A program made the position numbers and the translations under genes. From Rusavskia elegans (Eukaryota > Ascomycota > Lecanoromycetes > Teloschistales > Teloschistaceae): a stretch of 64,000 bases of DNA. This document shows positions 1-12,420 of the stretch, piece by piece; the stretch's first letter is position 1, and each line of letters starts with the position of its first letter. The DNA lies in contig SAUG01000071.1 in the NCBI GenBank assembly GCA_011316305.1, positions 372,001 to 436,000 on the forward strand. The letters run 5' to 3'. A model generated the notes under the pieces. That model was not told the DNA's origin and did no database searches. It saw nothing but the letters and a program-made list of their open reading frames with translations.

Positions 1-881
<881 letters not shown>

Positions 882-1056
882 TCAATCGCGTCCAAGCTCA
901 ATAGCACCAGAGCTACGACGTCGTAGGTTTATAGATTAGCGGGACTCCCATGGGCCCAGAGGATACCGCAGACCATGTACGAGTAGACCGACATGTTTCC
1001 GCTTGGATGTAGATCAGCGGCACCAGTTTGGTGATCAATACCGATCGAAGTCCCGA

Positions 1057-1272
1057 TCACCTGCCCGAATCGTAAGTTAGAGTAACCATATGAACATTGT
1101 TATCTGCAGCAAAAGTGAAGTCGGTGATTGTTGTACCACAATAAGAAAGAGGGTCGGTCGCCGAAGATGGTGTCCACTGCGCTTGATAAGTCACGGATCC
1201 CGAGTCCGATCGGTTTTTAACTCGTCTTCCTGCTTGAACATGATCCCCGCACTCGCTTCCGAAGTTCGGCAT
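1057..1272 (-). other. Unclassified ORF, possible fragment of a small cysteine-containing protein
   Basis: An open frame of about 71 codons contains CxxxxxSECG and a later DPLSYCGTTITDF segment, a composition less random than its neighbours. No start context, signal peptide or partner exon is convincing. It lies between the halogenase and the hydrolase relic, on the same strand as the halogenase. I do not recognise it, and it may be chance. Confidence 0.15.
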
Positions 1273-1510
1273 GCATAGTTCCGCTGCAGCTTGCTCGAAG
1301 AGTCACGAAATGAGGGGGCGCAATGTCAACGGTCGCCGAACCCGAAGCGTTCCGGATGCGGGCTGTTGTCTGAGCTCGGCATACATTTGCATCTTCGAGG
1401 ACCGCTATTCGTATCTCCGTTCCATTTGTATTGTCTTGCGAACGGTTGAATAATGCGTGTCTACAGCTTGAAGGTCATACTCGAAGTCATACTGCTGCCG
1501 TCAAGCACAG

Positions 1511-1783
1511 CTATTGTGTAAGTCCTACAACGAGACACAATCTTGATATCAGAGTCTGATACAACCATATAAAGTGCAACCAGCGTCTCAGGCGGATATA
1601 ACACCTCCGTGCCTCGCTGGCAATGGATCCCAAACCTTCAAGCTCTCGCGAATGGCGACCACGGCCATTACCTGAGCCTTGTCCTCCGGCGTCGATGTAT
1701 GATATACCAGCTTCTGCAAGACCCAGTCTGAAAAGACGCCGATCTTGCTCCTCCTTCTTAGCGGGATTGGAAACAGCAATCAA
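1511..1783 (-). other. Unclassified overlapping open frames, possible gene remnant
   Basis: Two overlapping minus-strand frames are open here. The frame ending at 1588 reads SDWVLQKLVYHTSTPEDK and then AQVMAVVAIRESLKVWDPLP, which has a natural-looking composition with helical character. No conserved motif is recognised and no splice partner is evident. It is probably a remnant of a gene upstream of the hydrolase relic. Confidence 0.2.
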
Positions 1784-1829
1784 ATATTCAACCAGGTAAA
1801 CTATCTCGCCAAGACCAGGCGAGTGACCT

Positions 1830-2635
1830 TGCAGGAGTCAGTAACCGGCTATTCTTCAAAACTCAGCTGCATTCTGTGCCAGTAGTCGACTGACAGCGCG
1901 CGTGGACAGGGACGTTCACCATTCACAAACTTCGACAATTTTCATTACGATGACTTTGCGCGAGACGCCCTTGCCTTAGTCGACTACCTTGAGATTCCCA
2001 AAGTGGCAGTGATAGGATGGAGCGATGGCGCCATCACCGATCTGAACATGGCGATGAAGTACACCTCCCGCATTGAAAGTGTCTTCGCGCACGGCGCCAA
2101 CGTGCAGGCGAACCAGAGTATCCCCAGCTTGAACGATCCGATTATTAATTCCGACCCTGGAAGTCTCAACTCAGATTTTGGCAGGAACGGGACGACTTAT
2201 GCACAGAATGGACGCGTGAGCAAGAGAGCTGCTGATGCATATACGTGTGAAAGTCTGAGTCCGTTGCCGGAACGGTGTAGCGCGATGGAAGACGGTGTTC
2301 ATAAGTAACTGGCGAAACCATGCCTCTTGAACTTTTGATGGCAGAACGTAAGCTGACAGCACCTCGATGGGTGCAGGGTGTGGTCTTCCGAGCCGATTTG
2401 GGGCCCAGAAGCTCTATCAAAGATCAAGTGTCCGGTCTGGAGCGTAGATGGCGATCACGACGTTGATGTGCAAAGGAACCACGCCGACACGATTGCGGTC
2501 TGGGCTCCCTTCGCCGGACAGCTCATTCTTCCTCAGGTGGGGCATCCGGCACTGTTGCAAGACGCGACGTTTTTTAGTTTCGCCATGGGCTACTTCTTGG
2601 ACATGGAATATAATGGCGTGTTGCCTTCTTACTGA
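1830..2635 (+). pseudogene. Alpha/beta-hydrolase fold protein, frameshifted
   Basis: The 3' two thirds read well. A segment from about 1,893 has RGQGRSPF, HYDDFARDALALVDYLEIPK and the nucleophile-elbow-like GWSDGAIT, then FAHGANVQ and SLSPLPER. A 72-base intron (2305-2376, GTAACT...GTGCAG, branch CTGAC) joins HK to VWSSEPIWGPEALSKIKCPV, followed by the DGDHD acid region and the catalytic-His-like QVGHPALLQD. The stop is at 2633-2635. Upstream of RGQGRS the homologous residues (LHSVPVVD) lie in another frame, with a TGA between them, so at least one indel breaks the gene. No start or oxyanion HGG segment was found. It resembles the fungal hydrolases whose elbow is GWSDG. It is divergent from the halogenase, but a shared pathway cannot be claimed. 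Confidence 0.7.
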
Positions 2636-2639
2636 TGGA

Positions 2640-3992
2640 AGTGATGGCCTAGATTAGAGGCTGGAGCTGAAGGCAAGTGATCAGTGGTTGGATGCAGCCA
2701 GCTCTGGTCCATCCATCGGTGTGCAACCAGATAGCCCAATAAATCAACGGGATATGTCGAGATTCGCTTTTCTGTTTCTGCTGCACCGTAGCAAGCCACT
2801 CGTTGAATAGATCCATGACGTAGTCACGATCGAATCGAAATCAAAAAAAGCCAGCGACGAAACCCCTTTGAACTTCTTCGTAACAAACGTCATGCAAAGC
2901 TCAATGCAAGGAATAATAACATGTTTTACACCATTGATAGGGCTACAGTGAGGTATCCGCCTAGACGTACGGACATTTCGATACCTCGATGACACGTTCG
3001 CACTTCCTTGATGTGGACTAATGGGATCCACCGACAGTTTGGCGATCTCGGAAGCAGTCAATTCTTTACGCCTCGACCGATCGTCTCACTCTTTCGAGAC
3101 CGCGTCTGCTACCAAGGGGTGGGATTAAGTCCTCGGTACCGTGTAATTCGGAGCGCGCAGCCGCTAATGCACGGAATAATATTCAAGTACTTTGAGGACG
3201 GCGTCCTAGTGTCCCTTTCCACGAACATCAGACGATCGTCCAGCAGCTGAGGACATTTTGGTTTCTGTGGAGATGGTCCAACAGCACTGATAACGCAGAA
3301 AACCGTTAAGGTATCTCCAAAACTATGTCAGAGGCGACGCAGCAACTTCTGAGAACCCTCTAGCAAACCACACCGAACGATTTGGAAGTCTGACGTAGAC
3401 TAGCTGTCACGCGGGTGGTAGAAAATTCCATGTTATTAAGCGTGCTTTCCAAAAGAGCTTGCAGAAATGGGCCCATCCAAGAAGCACGCTGAAAGGACCA
3501 CCAAGAAGAAATGAAATGGCAGACGTTCCCTCGAAGTAATGCATGTCCAAAAGAGGAAATCTGCCTGCGCCTTAGTCCCTCCTTCATTCTTGCTTTGCAG
3601 TCCGATGTCTTGCCCGGCATAGGCATCAAGGAGCATCCAAAGACTAACGCAGAATCTGACTAGCTGTATCGATAGTGCAGATTTTGCTAGTGTAGATGTT
3701 AAAGCCACGTCAATAGACCAATGCTGAAGCTATATGAGTCGAAAGATGTGCCGCTAAGGTTGATGTGAGGGGACGTGTGAGCAATGAGCCAAAACGAACG
3801 AATGGAAGATATCCAGGTTGTTTTGAAAGATGTGTACGTCACTCTTCGCATGACAGGCGCGGTCCGCCCCAAGTGTTATTGCTCTTGTTCACCGCTGAGC
3901 CCCAGGCTTGCTTTGCTCTACCAGCTCTGACAGGCTCTTCAATGATGATTCTTGTTTCCTCCAGTTATTCCTACCATGACGCAACACCAGCC
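2640..3992. other. No supported gene
   Basis: Only short conflicting frames are seen on both strands. There is no domain, tRNA, hairpin or repeat that I can match elsewhere in the window. Confidence 0.5.
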
Positions 3993-5026
3993 CTACTCTG
4001 GGGGTGGCGCTCGCGACCTTCGACGTGCCTTTTTCTGACAATATGTGTGAATAAGCGGGCGTGGATGACGGTCTTCTTCCACTAGAGGGCTGGAAGTTCG
4101 GTCGCTTCCCTCTTCGTCTGAAATTTCCGAGGCAGGCTCATCCTCACTTCGCGCTGAGCGATCCTTTGACGAAGCGGTTGTTGATGAGTTACCCGTTGTC
4201 TGAGTAGCCTGCGCTGAAGCTTTAGACAGATTCAGTTCTGCTCGTTGGAAAGCAACTAATCTGTGGAAAAGGGTGCGGGCGTGATCCCGATCTTCTTTCT
4301 TCTTTTTCTCTTCTGGGGTGTTCTTTGCTGCTACGAAGGCATCTCTTCTCTTGTTGAACAAATTACGTGCTCTTTCTATAGGACCGTTCCATCGGCTTGT
4401 TGAAAGCGCTTTCCTAGCGTTCACCCCATGGATGCAGTACAAATCATGGACAGCAGATACGGCTCTTGCAGGGGATGCAATATCGGGTTCTGTTCCACGG
4501 TTCAGTACCGCTCTCCGCGATATGCAAGGTTGACTCTACCATGTCCACTTGATCCCTCGCGCAAGCTTCGAAAACAGGCGTCGGTAATCACTTCTGGCGC
4601 AGAAGACCCCACCAATTCGGTGTTTCCCTCAGATACGGCAGATATCACCGAATCAGTCTTGTTCGCAGAAGATGCAGATCTCGCAGATCCCGTCCCGCTC
4701 CCTGAGACTGTGGGTGATCGTTCATACTGCCGTTTGGGCCGCCAAAATTCCTCTTCTCCCTCGGCTGGGCCTGTTTTCCTAGATCTCTCATCTGTAAAAG
4801 TTGGGTCTTCATGATGATCCTCCCATAGTGCTCCAGTTCTTGCATAGCGGTTTGCTCGCTGTCTTTGTTGATGGGCTGCGCTTGCGACGCCTACTCTCCG
4901 AACCCGCGGACGATACTCCACTTGACGATGGGGCTGGTACAGGTCTTGAGATGGGAGCTGATACTCGTCTCGAGGTGGGGTGAGATATCTATCTCGACGA
5001 CGAGAATTGATCACGGGCAGGGGCAT
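3993..5026 (-). CDS. Hypothetical protein, charged and low-complexity, two exons
   Basis: Two long frames join in phase across a 44-base GT-AG intron (4508-4465). Exon 1 is 5026-4509 and exon 2 is 4464-3993, together 990 bases or 329 residues. The N-terminal half is rich in Arg, Tyr and Pro (RYLTPPRDEYQLPSQDLYQP) and the middle is Ser-rich. Exon 2 has a helical basic segment (ERARNLFNKRRDAFVAAKN), then EEKKKKEDRDHARTLFHRLVAFQRAE and an acidic Ser-rich tail. There is no signal peptide, membrane segment or known domain. The joined frame is good evidence for a real gene; the very short intron could instead be a small deletion or frameshift. Function unknown. It has no near neighbour with an interpretable role and lies just upstream of a SINE-like repeat. 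Confidence 0.5.
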
Positions 5027-5159
5027 AGTGGAGGAGTCTGGCCTGTGTAGCAGGTACGGGTGGGCCTTGGCGAATCAGGGGATTGAACCGAGTAAGGGCA
5101 GGATTGGTCAGAGAAAATCTCTGTAGACGATGTCTCGCTTAAGGATGGGAGGCTCTGAG

Positions 5160-5530
5160 AAGACGATCAACAAATCCTTCATATTTGTGTTGACAGGCGT
5201 TTAGGCACAGTTCGAATCCGGCAGTCTGCAATTTTGGACATCTTTTCCCAACGCTCCAGACTTTTGGCTCCTTCTGTTTCTCTTATTGCTTCGGGCAGGA
5301 ATTTGCCAAAAAGATCACGCCCAAGGACCAATCCGATCGTGAGGATTGGTCGTGGACGCTACGAAAATCCACGGGGGTGGGTTTTACTTCGGAATGGGCA
5401 GCGCTTAGGAGCACGTTCAGTTCCTGTATTAACCTAGATTGTTAATAGAACTTAACAGCACTACCACTGCGTTAGTTGCCTGCTGGCCGAGATACGAACC
5501 ACCAACAGCATTATTTATTCCATAAATCAA
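5160..5530. repeat. SINE-like repeat, copy R1
   Basis: The left end has CAGTTCGAATCC (5208-5219), which fits a tRNA-gene B box. The right end (5459-5499) reads, on the minus strand, GGCCAGCAGGCAACTAACGC then AGTGGTAG, resembling an A box. Between them are three hairpins: 5327-5334 with 5343-5350 (8 bp), 5364-5372 with 5377-5385 (9 bp with one G-T), and 5415-5423 with 5448-5456 enclosing 5427-5433 with 5441-5447. Copies R2 and R3 have hairpins at the same places. Weaker similarity to R2 continues to about 5,870. Confidence 0.6.
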
Positions 5531-6216
5531 CTCTCGCCCAATGAAAATCCCTTGTATATTGTAGGCTCAGATACGTAGAGCCTGGCGTACACCGGACATC
5601 GGTCTGACTCTAACACTTTTGAGCACTCCCACCTCCGCGGACAACAGTAGCGTCCGCAAGCTTACACGTGCAAGATCTGTTTATAACATAGCTTGTGAAA
5701 ATCTTTGGGACCAACGAGCCCATCTACCTGCTGTCTATGATAATCTCGCATGCACAACACACTGTGACAGTCATGTCTTTTCTTTGTTACCAAGTTGCCC
5801 ACTGCTGTCAATGCGCTGTAGTTTCACTCGCAGTGGAGCCTAAAGCTTTTCGTACAAAGCGATGCCCATGCGCATCTATTGGTCGACAACATGCAAGCGC
5901 GACGGCCAAAAATGCTAAGGAAGGATGAAAGGCTCAAAGATCGGTAGCACAGAATAACATGGTCAACTATCTATACTGTCACACGCGGTCATGCACCAGG
6001 GAACGCGAACAAATACAGTTGGACTTACTCAAATCTATTACAGCTGTACGAGACCTTAGTGGTCAATGGTTTACCCACGGTCGGCTCTTGGAATCGACGT
6101 CTGGCTGAATGCTCCACGGACATTATTGACTATTCCACTACAGACCTCAAAAGGTTCATGTGGCTTTCTCATGATAGAGTTTCGAGAAACCATAAATAGT
6201 TGCAAGATTCCTTCAA

Positions 6217-7660
6217 TCAGCTGGCTACGTTGTTGCTCCGATGGTGTTGAGCCTGATGATCGGCTACATCGTTCTGTCTGGTGGGCAAAAATGCGAGGCA
6301 TTCAATGCAACCGAAAAAACGAAGCGCTTGTTCAGATGATAAAGACAATACTACATGCAGTGTTTTCTTCTTCATCTGAATGGAGTTGATATCCGTCTGA
6401 GTGCATGCAGCCAAAGGGCCAGGAAGGACGGGAGCAAACGACTTTTCGTGCCAAGACGCATTTACCTCATCAGGTAAAGTGTTCCTGGTAACGCCAACGC
6501 CAACGTGATTACCTAAGTGTGTTGGGGAAACCTTATGTGAACTGCGTACCTGCCTTTCCACCTCTCTATGCGTGTACACATCATGAAAGCCACCTTGGAT
6601 AGCCTCGTGGACGAGTGAAACATGGAACCGAGGAAAATCTGCTGCAAAAATGGGCATCCAAGGACGTCATCTGGAGCTGACGAGATTGCTGCCCGCTCCA
6701 CGAAGACTTGTTCGAAGTCGCCTGCTCATCAAAGCTCAAGAGCATCCGTATAGGATTTCGGAAAGAGAGAATGCCATATTTTCCAGTGTGTTTGTCCGAT
6801 GTGGCTGCAGTATAGAGGAGTAAGTATGTCGAAGATGCTTCTGGGAACAGTTGGACTGTAAGTGGGAGTATGATAAAGATAAAAGAGCTTGGGATTATTA
6901 ATAGGTCGTCGCCCAGGAGTCGCCGCCCCTGATCAAGAACGATGTTTTTGCAAAAAGAGTGCTGCGGACTGAGCCAACCTGGATCTTCTCCCTCCAAGTT
7001 GATCTCCGACCACCTTACCTTCATTAGACATTGGATCTTCCGACGTGTGTTGCCCATGACATCTTCCTCATGGACTACAGGGTCCTCATCTCTCTTAAAT
7101 TGATTCGAGGACTCAGAGTCGTCGTCATTGTTGCTGTCGCCTTCTTTCTCCGAGGTCTGGCGGTCTCCTCCAAGATACCTTTACGCCAATCGCCTGATTA
7201 GATATCCCTTCCGCTGCTGCTGGAGGTCGCCGTAGAGTTAATCCAGCTCTATAAACCCTGCTCGCGGTGAGCAGAATTGTTCGGATACTTCCACTTAGCG
7301 ATTTGGCCACTCGATACCTCGACTGGCAGCCGTATCGGATGCCCTGCCAATGACTTAGTATCCGGATTCTTTTGCTTACCGAGAGCCCTGAGACAGCGAC
7401 CCTAGCAGCGGAAGGGATATCCCGTACCGCGGCGCGTGCATGGAGTGTATTGGCCTTTGCCGTTTGAAGTCTTGCGCCTGCTTAGCTCACCACAACCTCT
7501 GTTTCATCGATGATTTTGATCAGTTCAGAATCGGCCGCTCTGACTGCCTCATGGAGCTGGGCCTCTGCTTTGATCACAGTATCTTCGCTCTTTTAACGTC
7601 TTCCTCCGCTCATTGAATCTCTTCTTCGGCTCTTTGATCGTCCCCATCTGGATCCATCTG
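6217..7660 (-). pseudogene. Acidic/coiled-coil family relic X1, interrupted by a MITE-like element
   Basis: Read on the minus strand, 7,640-7,430 gives a Glu/Ala/Lys-rich helix (EEDVKRAK, AQLHEAVRAAD) containing stops. After the inverted-repeat element (7421-7201) there is an acidic stretch, EGDSNNDDDSESS (about 7,137-7,099), then VMGNTRRKIQCLMK ending at a GTAAGG donor. Further 3' are ORFs (EAIQGGFHDVY, THLGNHVGVG) reaching 6,217. The acidic stretch and the region around 6,440-6,630 both match a second copy at 11.4-12.3 kb. No domain is recognised. Stops and the insertion argue for a dead copy. Exon structure is not resolved. Confidence 0.45.
7201..7421. mobile_element. MITE-like inverted-repeat element, copy 1
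   Basis: The element is 221 bases long and bounded by perfect 18-base terminal inverted repeats: GATATCCCTTCCGCTGCT at 7201-7218 and its complement at 7404-7421. The interior is non-coding. The same interior recurs at 26,130-26,335, with shared segments GTCGCCGTAGA, CCTGCTCGCGGTG, CAGAATTGTTCGGA and CCCTGCCAATG. No clear target duplication is seen. It is probably a non-autonomous DNA transposon; the superfamily is unknown. Confidence 0.75.
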
Positions 7661-8289
7661 TGTACTACCGTGACGAAGCTGCGATAAAGGCCCTTTATCG
7701 TCTACTCTCGTCTGCGAGCGCTGGTGGACTTGATGCGGACGGAGATAAGTTGGGTATGTGGCCAGCTGCGGTGGCTACTGTACTTTCTAGTAAGGACAAC
7801 TGAGGAAGCGATGGCATGTTCTATCCTACGACGAAATCATCAGCACGACTTTCCACGATCTGCAAAGTACAGTCTCCGTCAGACCTACCATGCATGGACG
7901 TCTGGCGGCGCAAGCTTGAAACAGAAGTGTCCCTGACCGCTGCTGGCGTGGGCAGTCCCTCCAAATTATTCCCGAGGCGGAGAGATTCAGCAACACCGGC
8001 TCGTCATTCATGATACTGGGCATTATCACCTTCGGCTGGGCTTGGCGACGTCTGCTCAGGTCTTCCAATTTCAGCTCTCGCACTGATCCGTATTCCCTTG
8101 GCTTGTGGACTGTTTGACTTCCCTCGGGCTCGTTTTGACCATGGTCGAGCTTTGGGCTCACCACTCTGGGCGATTGGCTGCATGATCTTGACGTAAATCG
8201 ACGTCTGGGATCACGTTGTCAAGTAACGGGACCCGTGAGTTTGTAGTTTGTAGTTTGTGAAAGATCACTTGCTTAGTTTGTGAGACTAT

Positions 8290-8610
8290 TTTGACAAAAA
8301 GGTATTCAGAGTATATTGACAAGCGTCTCAGACTGATGATTGCGTCATCTATCAGAGTTCGAATCCTGCAGTTTACATTTTTGGTCACCTTTCAACATGA
8401 CGCACACTTGACCGCCTCTTTTTCCACTGCATTGGGCAGCTATTTTACGACTCTCTTTCTTGGAAAGATTTCTCGGCAAGGGCTCCGCAGTATGCGAGCA
8501 GAACACCTCGCTCGAAGAGAAGTCCTATGTCGGTTCATCACATTGTTCACCCTTATAAAGTTCGATTCCTTGAGAGGGCTTACTTTTTGGCCATCCTCGG
8601 GTGTCAAGGG
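8290..8610. repeat. SINE-like repeat fragments
   Basis: Two partial units lie close together. One has a B-box-like AGTTCGAATCC at about 8,356, preceded by TATTGACAAGCGTCTC, as in the full copies. The other (about 8,501-8,600) has CTCGCTCGAAGAGAAGTCCTA and AAAGTTCGATTCC and matches 10,065-10,170. The hairpin-bearing middle and the right end are missing. Confidence 0.4.
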
Positions 8611-8658
8611 GAATTGCAATACCAAAAAGCTTGCCGCTCAGACTCATTTGCCTGGCTG

Positions 8659-9229
8659 CTATGACAATTTGTCATCATGCTTGGTCAAAAGCGCCTCTGC
8701 AATCTTGAAGTTCCGCGCTGCTCTATTGTGATGCCGCTCTGACTTCTTGTAATGCCGCTCACCCTTCTTGATATACCGCATAATCGCTGATTTTAGGCGT
8801 TGATTCCTCCCAATCAGCCATGCAGCGAAGGATACGCCGCTTGGGAAGATCAAGTACTGCTGGTCTCCAATAGCCCGCTTGGCGAATCAAGTCAAGTATC
8901 ATACTATTGTCTGCGAGCTCCAAGTCGGAGAACGAGGAAGAGGACGAGGAGCTGGGTTCGCTGTCAATGTTATCATCAACGTTGTCGTCGTTGTCGCTAC
9001 CATCGTCTCCATCGTCATGGCCATTGCTCTCATCAACCCCATAATCCCATGTCTTGGTACTTTTGGATGTGTCCTTTGGCTCGGACTGCGGCATCGGTTC
9101 CTGTTTGCTAGAGCTAGCACTGCTGCCTTCAGACGATAGTGGCTTCGAAGTAATATGCAATCGAGGAGGCGTGTCGTCAACCGGTGTCGCTGCGCCGTGT
9201 TCTGGTGAAGACCAACCAAGACTAGGCAC
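8659..9229 (-). CDS. Hypothetical acidic Ser/Asp-rich protein, partial model
   Basis: The frame 9229-8759 encodes about 156 residues: a Ser/Pro-rich N-terminus, an Asp/Asn-rich stretch (DGSDNDDNVDDNIDSEP), a poly-Ser run and then ILDLIRQAGYWRPAVLD. A second frame (ending 8659) carries a basic helical segment, KKGERHYKKSERHHNRAARN, and may be a spliced C-terminus, but no convincing intron joins them. There is no signal peptide, membrane segment or known domain. The acidic region loosely resembles family X nearby, though alignment is poor. Function unknown. Confidence 0.35.
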
Positions 9230-9269
9230 TCTGCCGGCTTGTTACACGACTTCGTCAGCGTCACTGTCA

Positions 9270-10050
9270 TGACCCAGGGTTATGATCGTTGATGAACTCA
9301 CTCTCCATTGAATGTCCACGGAAGACTCCTTCATTGCACTTGGCGTCTATCGCTGCGAGAGCTACCGTTTGCCTCCACTCAGCCACGCCTTGTAGAGGTA
9401 CAGTGCCAGCTTCAGGCTGTCGAGTAGGCTCCATCCTTGGGTTCTCCAGATTGTTCTGCTTGTCGCTCGGCAGCGCCTCGCTCACGCTTGTTTCACTATT
9501 ATCTCTCTGCTTCTTCCAGTAACGCTCTGGCTGACCTCTTTCGAGCGTTGGTCCCTCTCTTGGGTTTTCTTTGTCCGAGGCTCCATGGCGCTCATGTCTC
9601 TGAGCTACACCCGGTTACACTTGAAGATGCTAGCACTATTGTCTGGCAATTCTCGGAATGGCCTCCTCATGGTTCTCTCATCTGCTCTAGCAGAAGGACG
9701 GCTCATTTCGGCCCTGTTGTCTGAAGGTCCTCCCCAAGATACATATGGCCTGCTACTGAAGGCTGTGCTTCTCGGTGCACTGCGGCGACCAGGGGGCGGA
9801 GTGTATTCGAAGCGGTCCGCTCGTCGTCTCATTCTCGCAGCATCTTGCGAGGGGTATCTATTACCCGCAGGACGACAACTTCGAGTTGGTTCAAATCGTT
9901 CCGCTCGTCGCTGTCTCATTCTTGCAGCGTTTGGCAAGGGATACCTATACCCGCAGGACGATAGCTGTCAAGGAGTGGGGCCATGGTCAGTTGATTTCGG
10001 GGAAGAACGACGACGTGGTCATGGAAGACTGCATAGATTTCACGACATGA
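9270..10050. other. No supported gene; internal near-repeat
   Basis: A long plus frame (from 9,585) looks like coding only because a roughly 75-base unit recurs: AGCGGTCCGCTCGTCGTCTC (from 9,812) and GATCGTTCCGCTCGTCGCTGTCTC-like sequence (from about 9,895), each followed by a CCGCAGGACGA motif. The frame lacks protein-like motifs and runs into repeat R2, so I do not call it a gene. Confidence 0.35.
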
Positions 10051-10059
10051 GATGTGGAG

Positions 10060-10470
10060 TGTGCAAGCAGAGAGCCCCGCTCAAAGAGATGTCCTACATC
10101 AGTCAAGTCAACAAAAACATTCATAGGTCCTTGTCGATTCATCACATTTTTCAGCCTTACAGAGTTCGATTCCCCAAGACTGCCTTCTTTTTAGACATCC
10201 TTAAGACGTCGACAACGTTCAAAAACAGCAAAAGATCACAACTCAGCCAAGCTCCCCGGTGGAGCCAAGGTGAGAAGCTACGAAAACTCACGAAGAGAGT
10301 TTTACTCCTGAAAGAAACAGTTCAGTTCCTAGAAGGGCGTCGCTGAGAAACAGTTCAGTTCCTAAAAGGACCTAGATTGGTAGTACAACTGAATTGCACT
10401 ACCACTGCGTTAGCTGCCCGCTGGCCGAGATCCGAACGACCTATACCATTATTTATTCCACCATCCATAT
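10060..10470. repeat. SINE-like repeat, copy R2
   Basis: It carries AGAGTTCGATTCCCC (about 10,157-10,171) at the left and the conserved right end CACTACCACTGCGTTAGCTG (10,397-10,416). Hairpins are at 10,251-10,255 with 10,261-10,265, 10,283-10,289 with 10,297-10,303, and 10,351-10,360 with 10,387-10,396 (10 bp with one G-T). The stem sequences differ from those of R1 and R3, but order and spacing are kept. An extra partial repeat of the third-hairpin region (CAGTTCAGTTCCTAGAAGG) lies just before it. Confidence 0.6.
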
Positions 10471-11179
10471 CCGCCCACTATGTCTTGCAATATCCGTCGG
10501 CCTATATCAGTACAGCTATGCTTACACATAGTCACCGGTCTGGCCATAACACCTTTGGCATAATTTCTCCTGCACGTACCACAGCAGCCTCGGTGAAGCT
10601 TATATATACAACTGCGCGAACAATTGTAGGTCACGCACCCTACATGGAGTGGCGGGCCAGTTCTCGTCCTATCTCTGTTGTCATATGTATAACGTGACAT
10701 ACCACGTGACAATTGTTAATCCTTGCCGTAAGAACACGCTGCAGTCTTTATACCAGAAGTTTGCTTGCATGGGAGCCTGAAAAATCTCATACAAAGCATG
10801 TACGGACGCATTTCCTGCGTTGCTACCGGCAAGCATGATGCGCAAACACAATAAAAGAACCTCAAAGACTACTCAATTAGCAGTAGAGGAGTTCCTTCTT
10901 TGTTTATCTGGAAAATAGGGCCAATTGCCTCTATAGCCTGCATGGAGAGCGAAATCGCAATCATTGGCCGCAATCAAGGAACTGTTTACCTCACTATCGC
11001 AACGAATGATCATGCGCATCGACACTACAACTTACTATTGCTCCACGTTACCACTCTGGGGCCTCGAGAATTCGTAAAGCAACGAGCGGTAGCAGAAGAC
11101 CTGCCGTCGTAATGTATATCGAACTGCCTGGCACAGGCTTCAAGTCGCGTACTTTGTCACAAAGTCCACGGATTCCACG

Positions 11180-12340
11180 TGAGCGTCTCATATCACTAAG
11201 GACTCCCTGGATCTCTTTAAGATACTGGTAGCATTATTGCAGGATACTCTGGCCCAAACCTGGAAGGTTGCTGGGCACCAAATGACCGTCGGAGATTCCA
11301 TCAAAAGGTTGGCGTAAGAAGGCAACAAGTTCTCGCCAATGTAGAGCTGAAGCAGATATTTGAGTGAAAGAAGCCAATAATAGATACAGTGTATCTCCGT
11401 TTGACTAAGATTAGAAGCTACCTGAATGCTTGTGGAGACGGGGAAAGGGAAAAGGGGAAATTGCTTGCCAAGACTCACCACCTAATCAGGCAAAGTGTTC
11501 CTGACTAAGCCTTGTGTTCCAAGAACCTAAAACCGACAACTGCGAGCCTTCTTGCAATCCTCCATGTCTGTATGACAGTACGTATCATGATTGCCTCCCT
11601 TCGGCAATCGTGATGCCAAGTGACAGAATCAAAAGGGGTCAAAAGATCCTGCAAGTTGGCAGCTGTCCGACAATGTACCTCAGCTCGAGAATGAGAATAT
11701 TTCAGGATGCTCCGTTGAGGTTGTATTGGAGCTGCTCGTCCATCCGACAATCGAAGAGTACCTCATAAGTCCAGAAGAAGGGATCTTGTGGGCTCCGGCT
11801 TTGTTGTCTCAAGCTGCCGCGGAAGAGAATGGGTGTTTCAAGAAAGGAAGTGTGTTGCTGGAAAAGCCCGGAGAAAGAATAGGACATTGCAGTTGCTAAT
11901 TGGTAAATGCTGAAGACTCCCAGTCGTGACAAAGGGATGCTGATTTGGAAAGATTCGTCGACTGGGTCAAAATGGAGCCTTTCTACCTTCAAACTGGTTT
12001 CGATCGGATACCTGTTCTTCGTCAGACATCGAATCTCGAAAAGCAGTCACAGCCCTCAACGCTGCGTTGACCAGGACACCTTACTTACCGACTTTGAGCG
12101 TCTTGAATCGGATGAGCTACTCGGACGAATCGGAATCGGAATCGGAGTTGCTGTTGCCGTCTCTATCAGCGGTCTGGGCGTCTCCTCTCTCACCCGTTGC
12201 ACTCGGCTGCATGGCTAATACCTCCTGCAACACGTCGCGTGCAAGATCTTTGTTCGCTTTTGCTATATGGAGTGCTTTTCTTGCTCGGTCTATCTTGGCA
12301 TCGCCTGCTCTAATTGCCTGCCCGACCTAGATGGTCAGTT
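11180..12340 (-). pseudogene. Acidic/coiled-coil family relic X2
   Basis: On the minus strand, 12,330-12,205 reads AGDAKIDRARKALHIAKAN and then KDLARDVLQEVLAMQPSA, followed by the acidic NSDSDSDSSE (about 12,145-12,100, partly a GGAATC microsatellite) and a stop. Further 3' are frames reading MSDEEQVSDRNQFEG, SIPLSRLGVF and RSPQDPFFWTYEVLFDCRMD. The region 11,640-11,460 matches 6,630-6,440 of X1. The coil-acidic order is the same as in X1. Stops and frame changes suggest a decayed copy; no domain is recognised. Confidence 0.4.
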
Positions 12341-12420
12341 TAGAACCCGAAGCACTACCGCTACGTCAGTTGCCCGCTGGCTGAAATTTGAATCCTTATT
12401 ACCACTGTTCATTCCACAAC
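12333..12420. repeat. SINE-like repeat, truncated right end
   Basis: Only the third-hairpin loop (ACCTAGATGGT) and the conserved right end are present, reading AGCACTACCGCTACGTCAGT then TGCCCGCTGGCTGA. The left B-box end is absent. Confidence 0.45.

Noticed and set aside
9585..10346. Long plus-strand ORF of 253 codons
   Set aside because: It runs through a local repeat and into the SINE-like copy R2, and shows no protein-like motifs or conservation signal.
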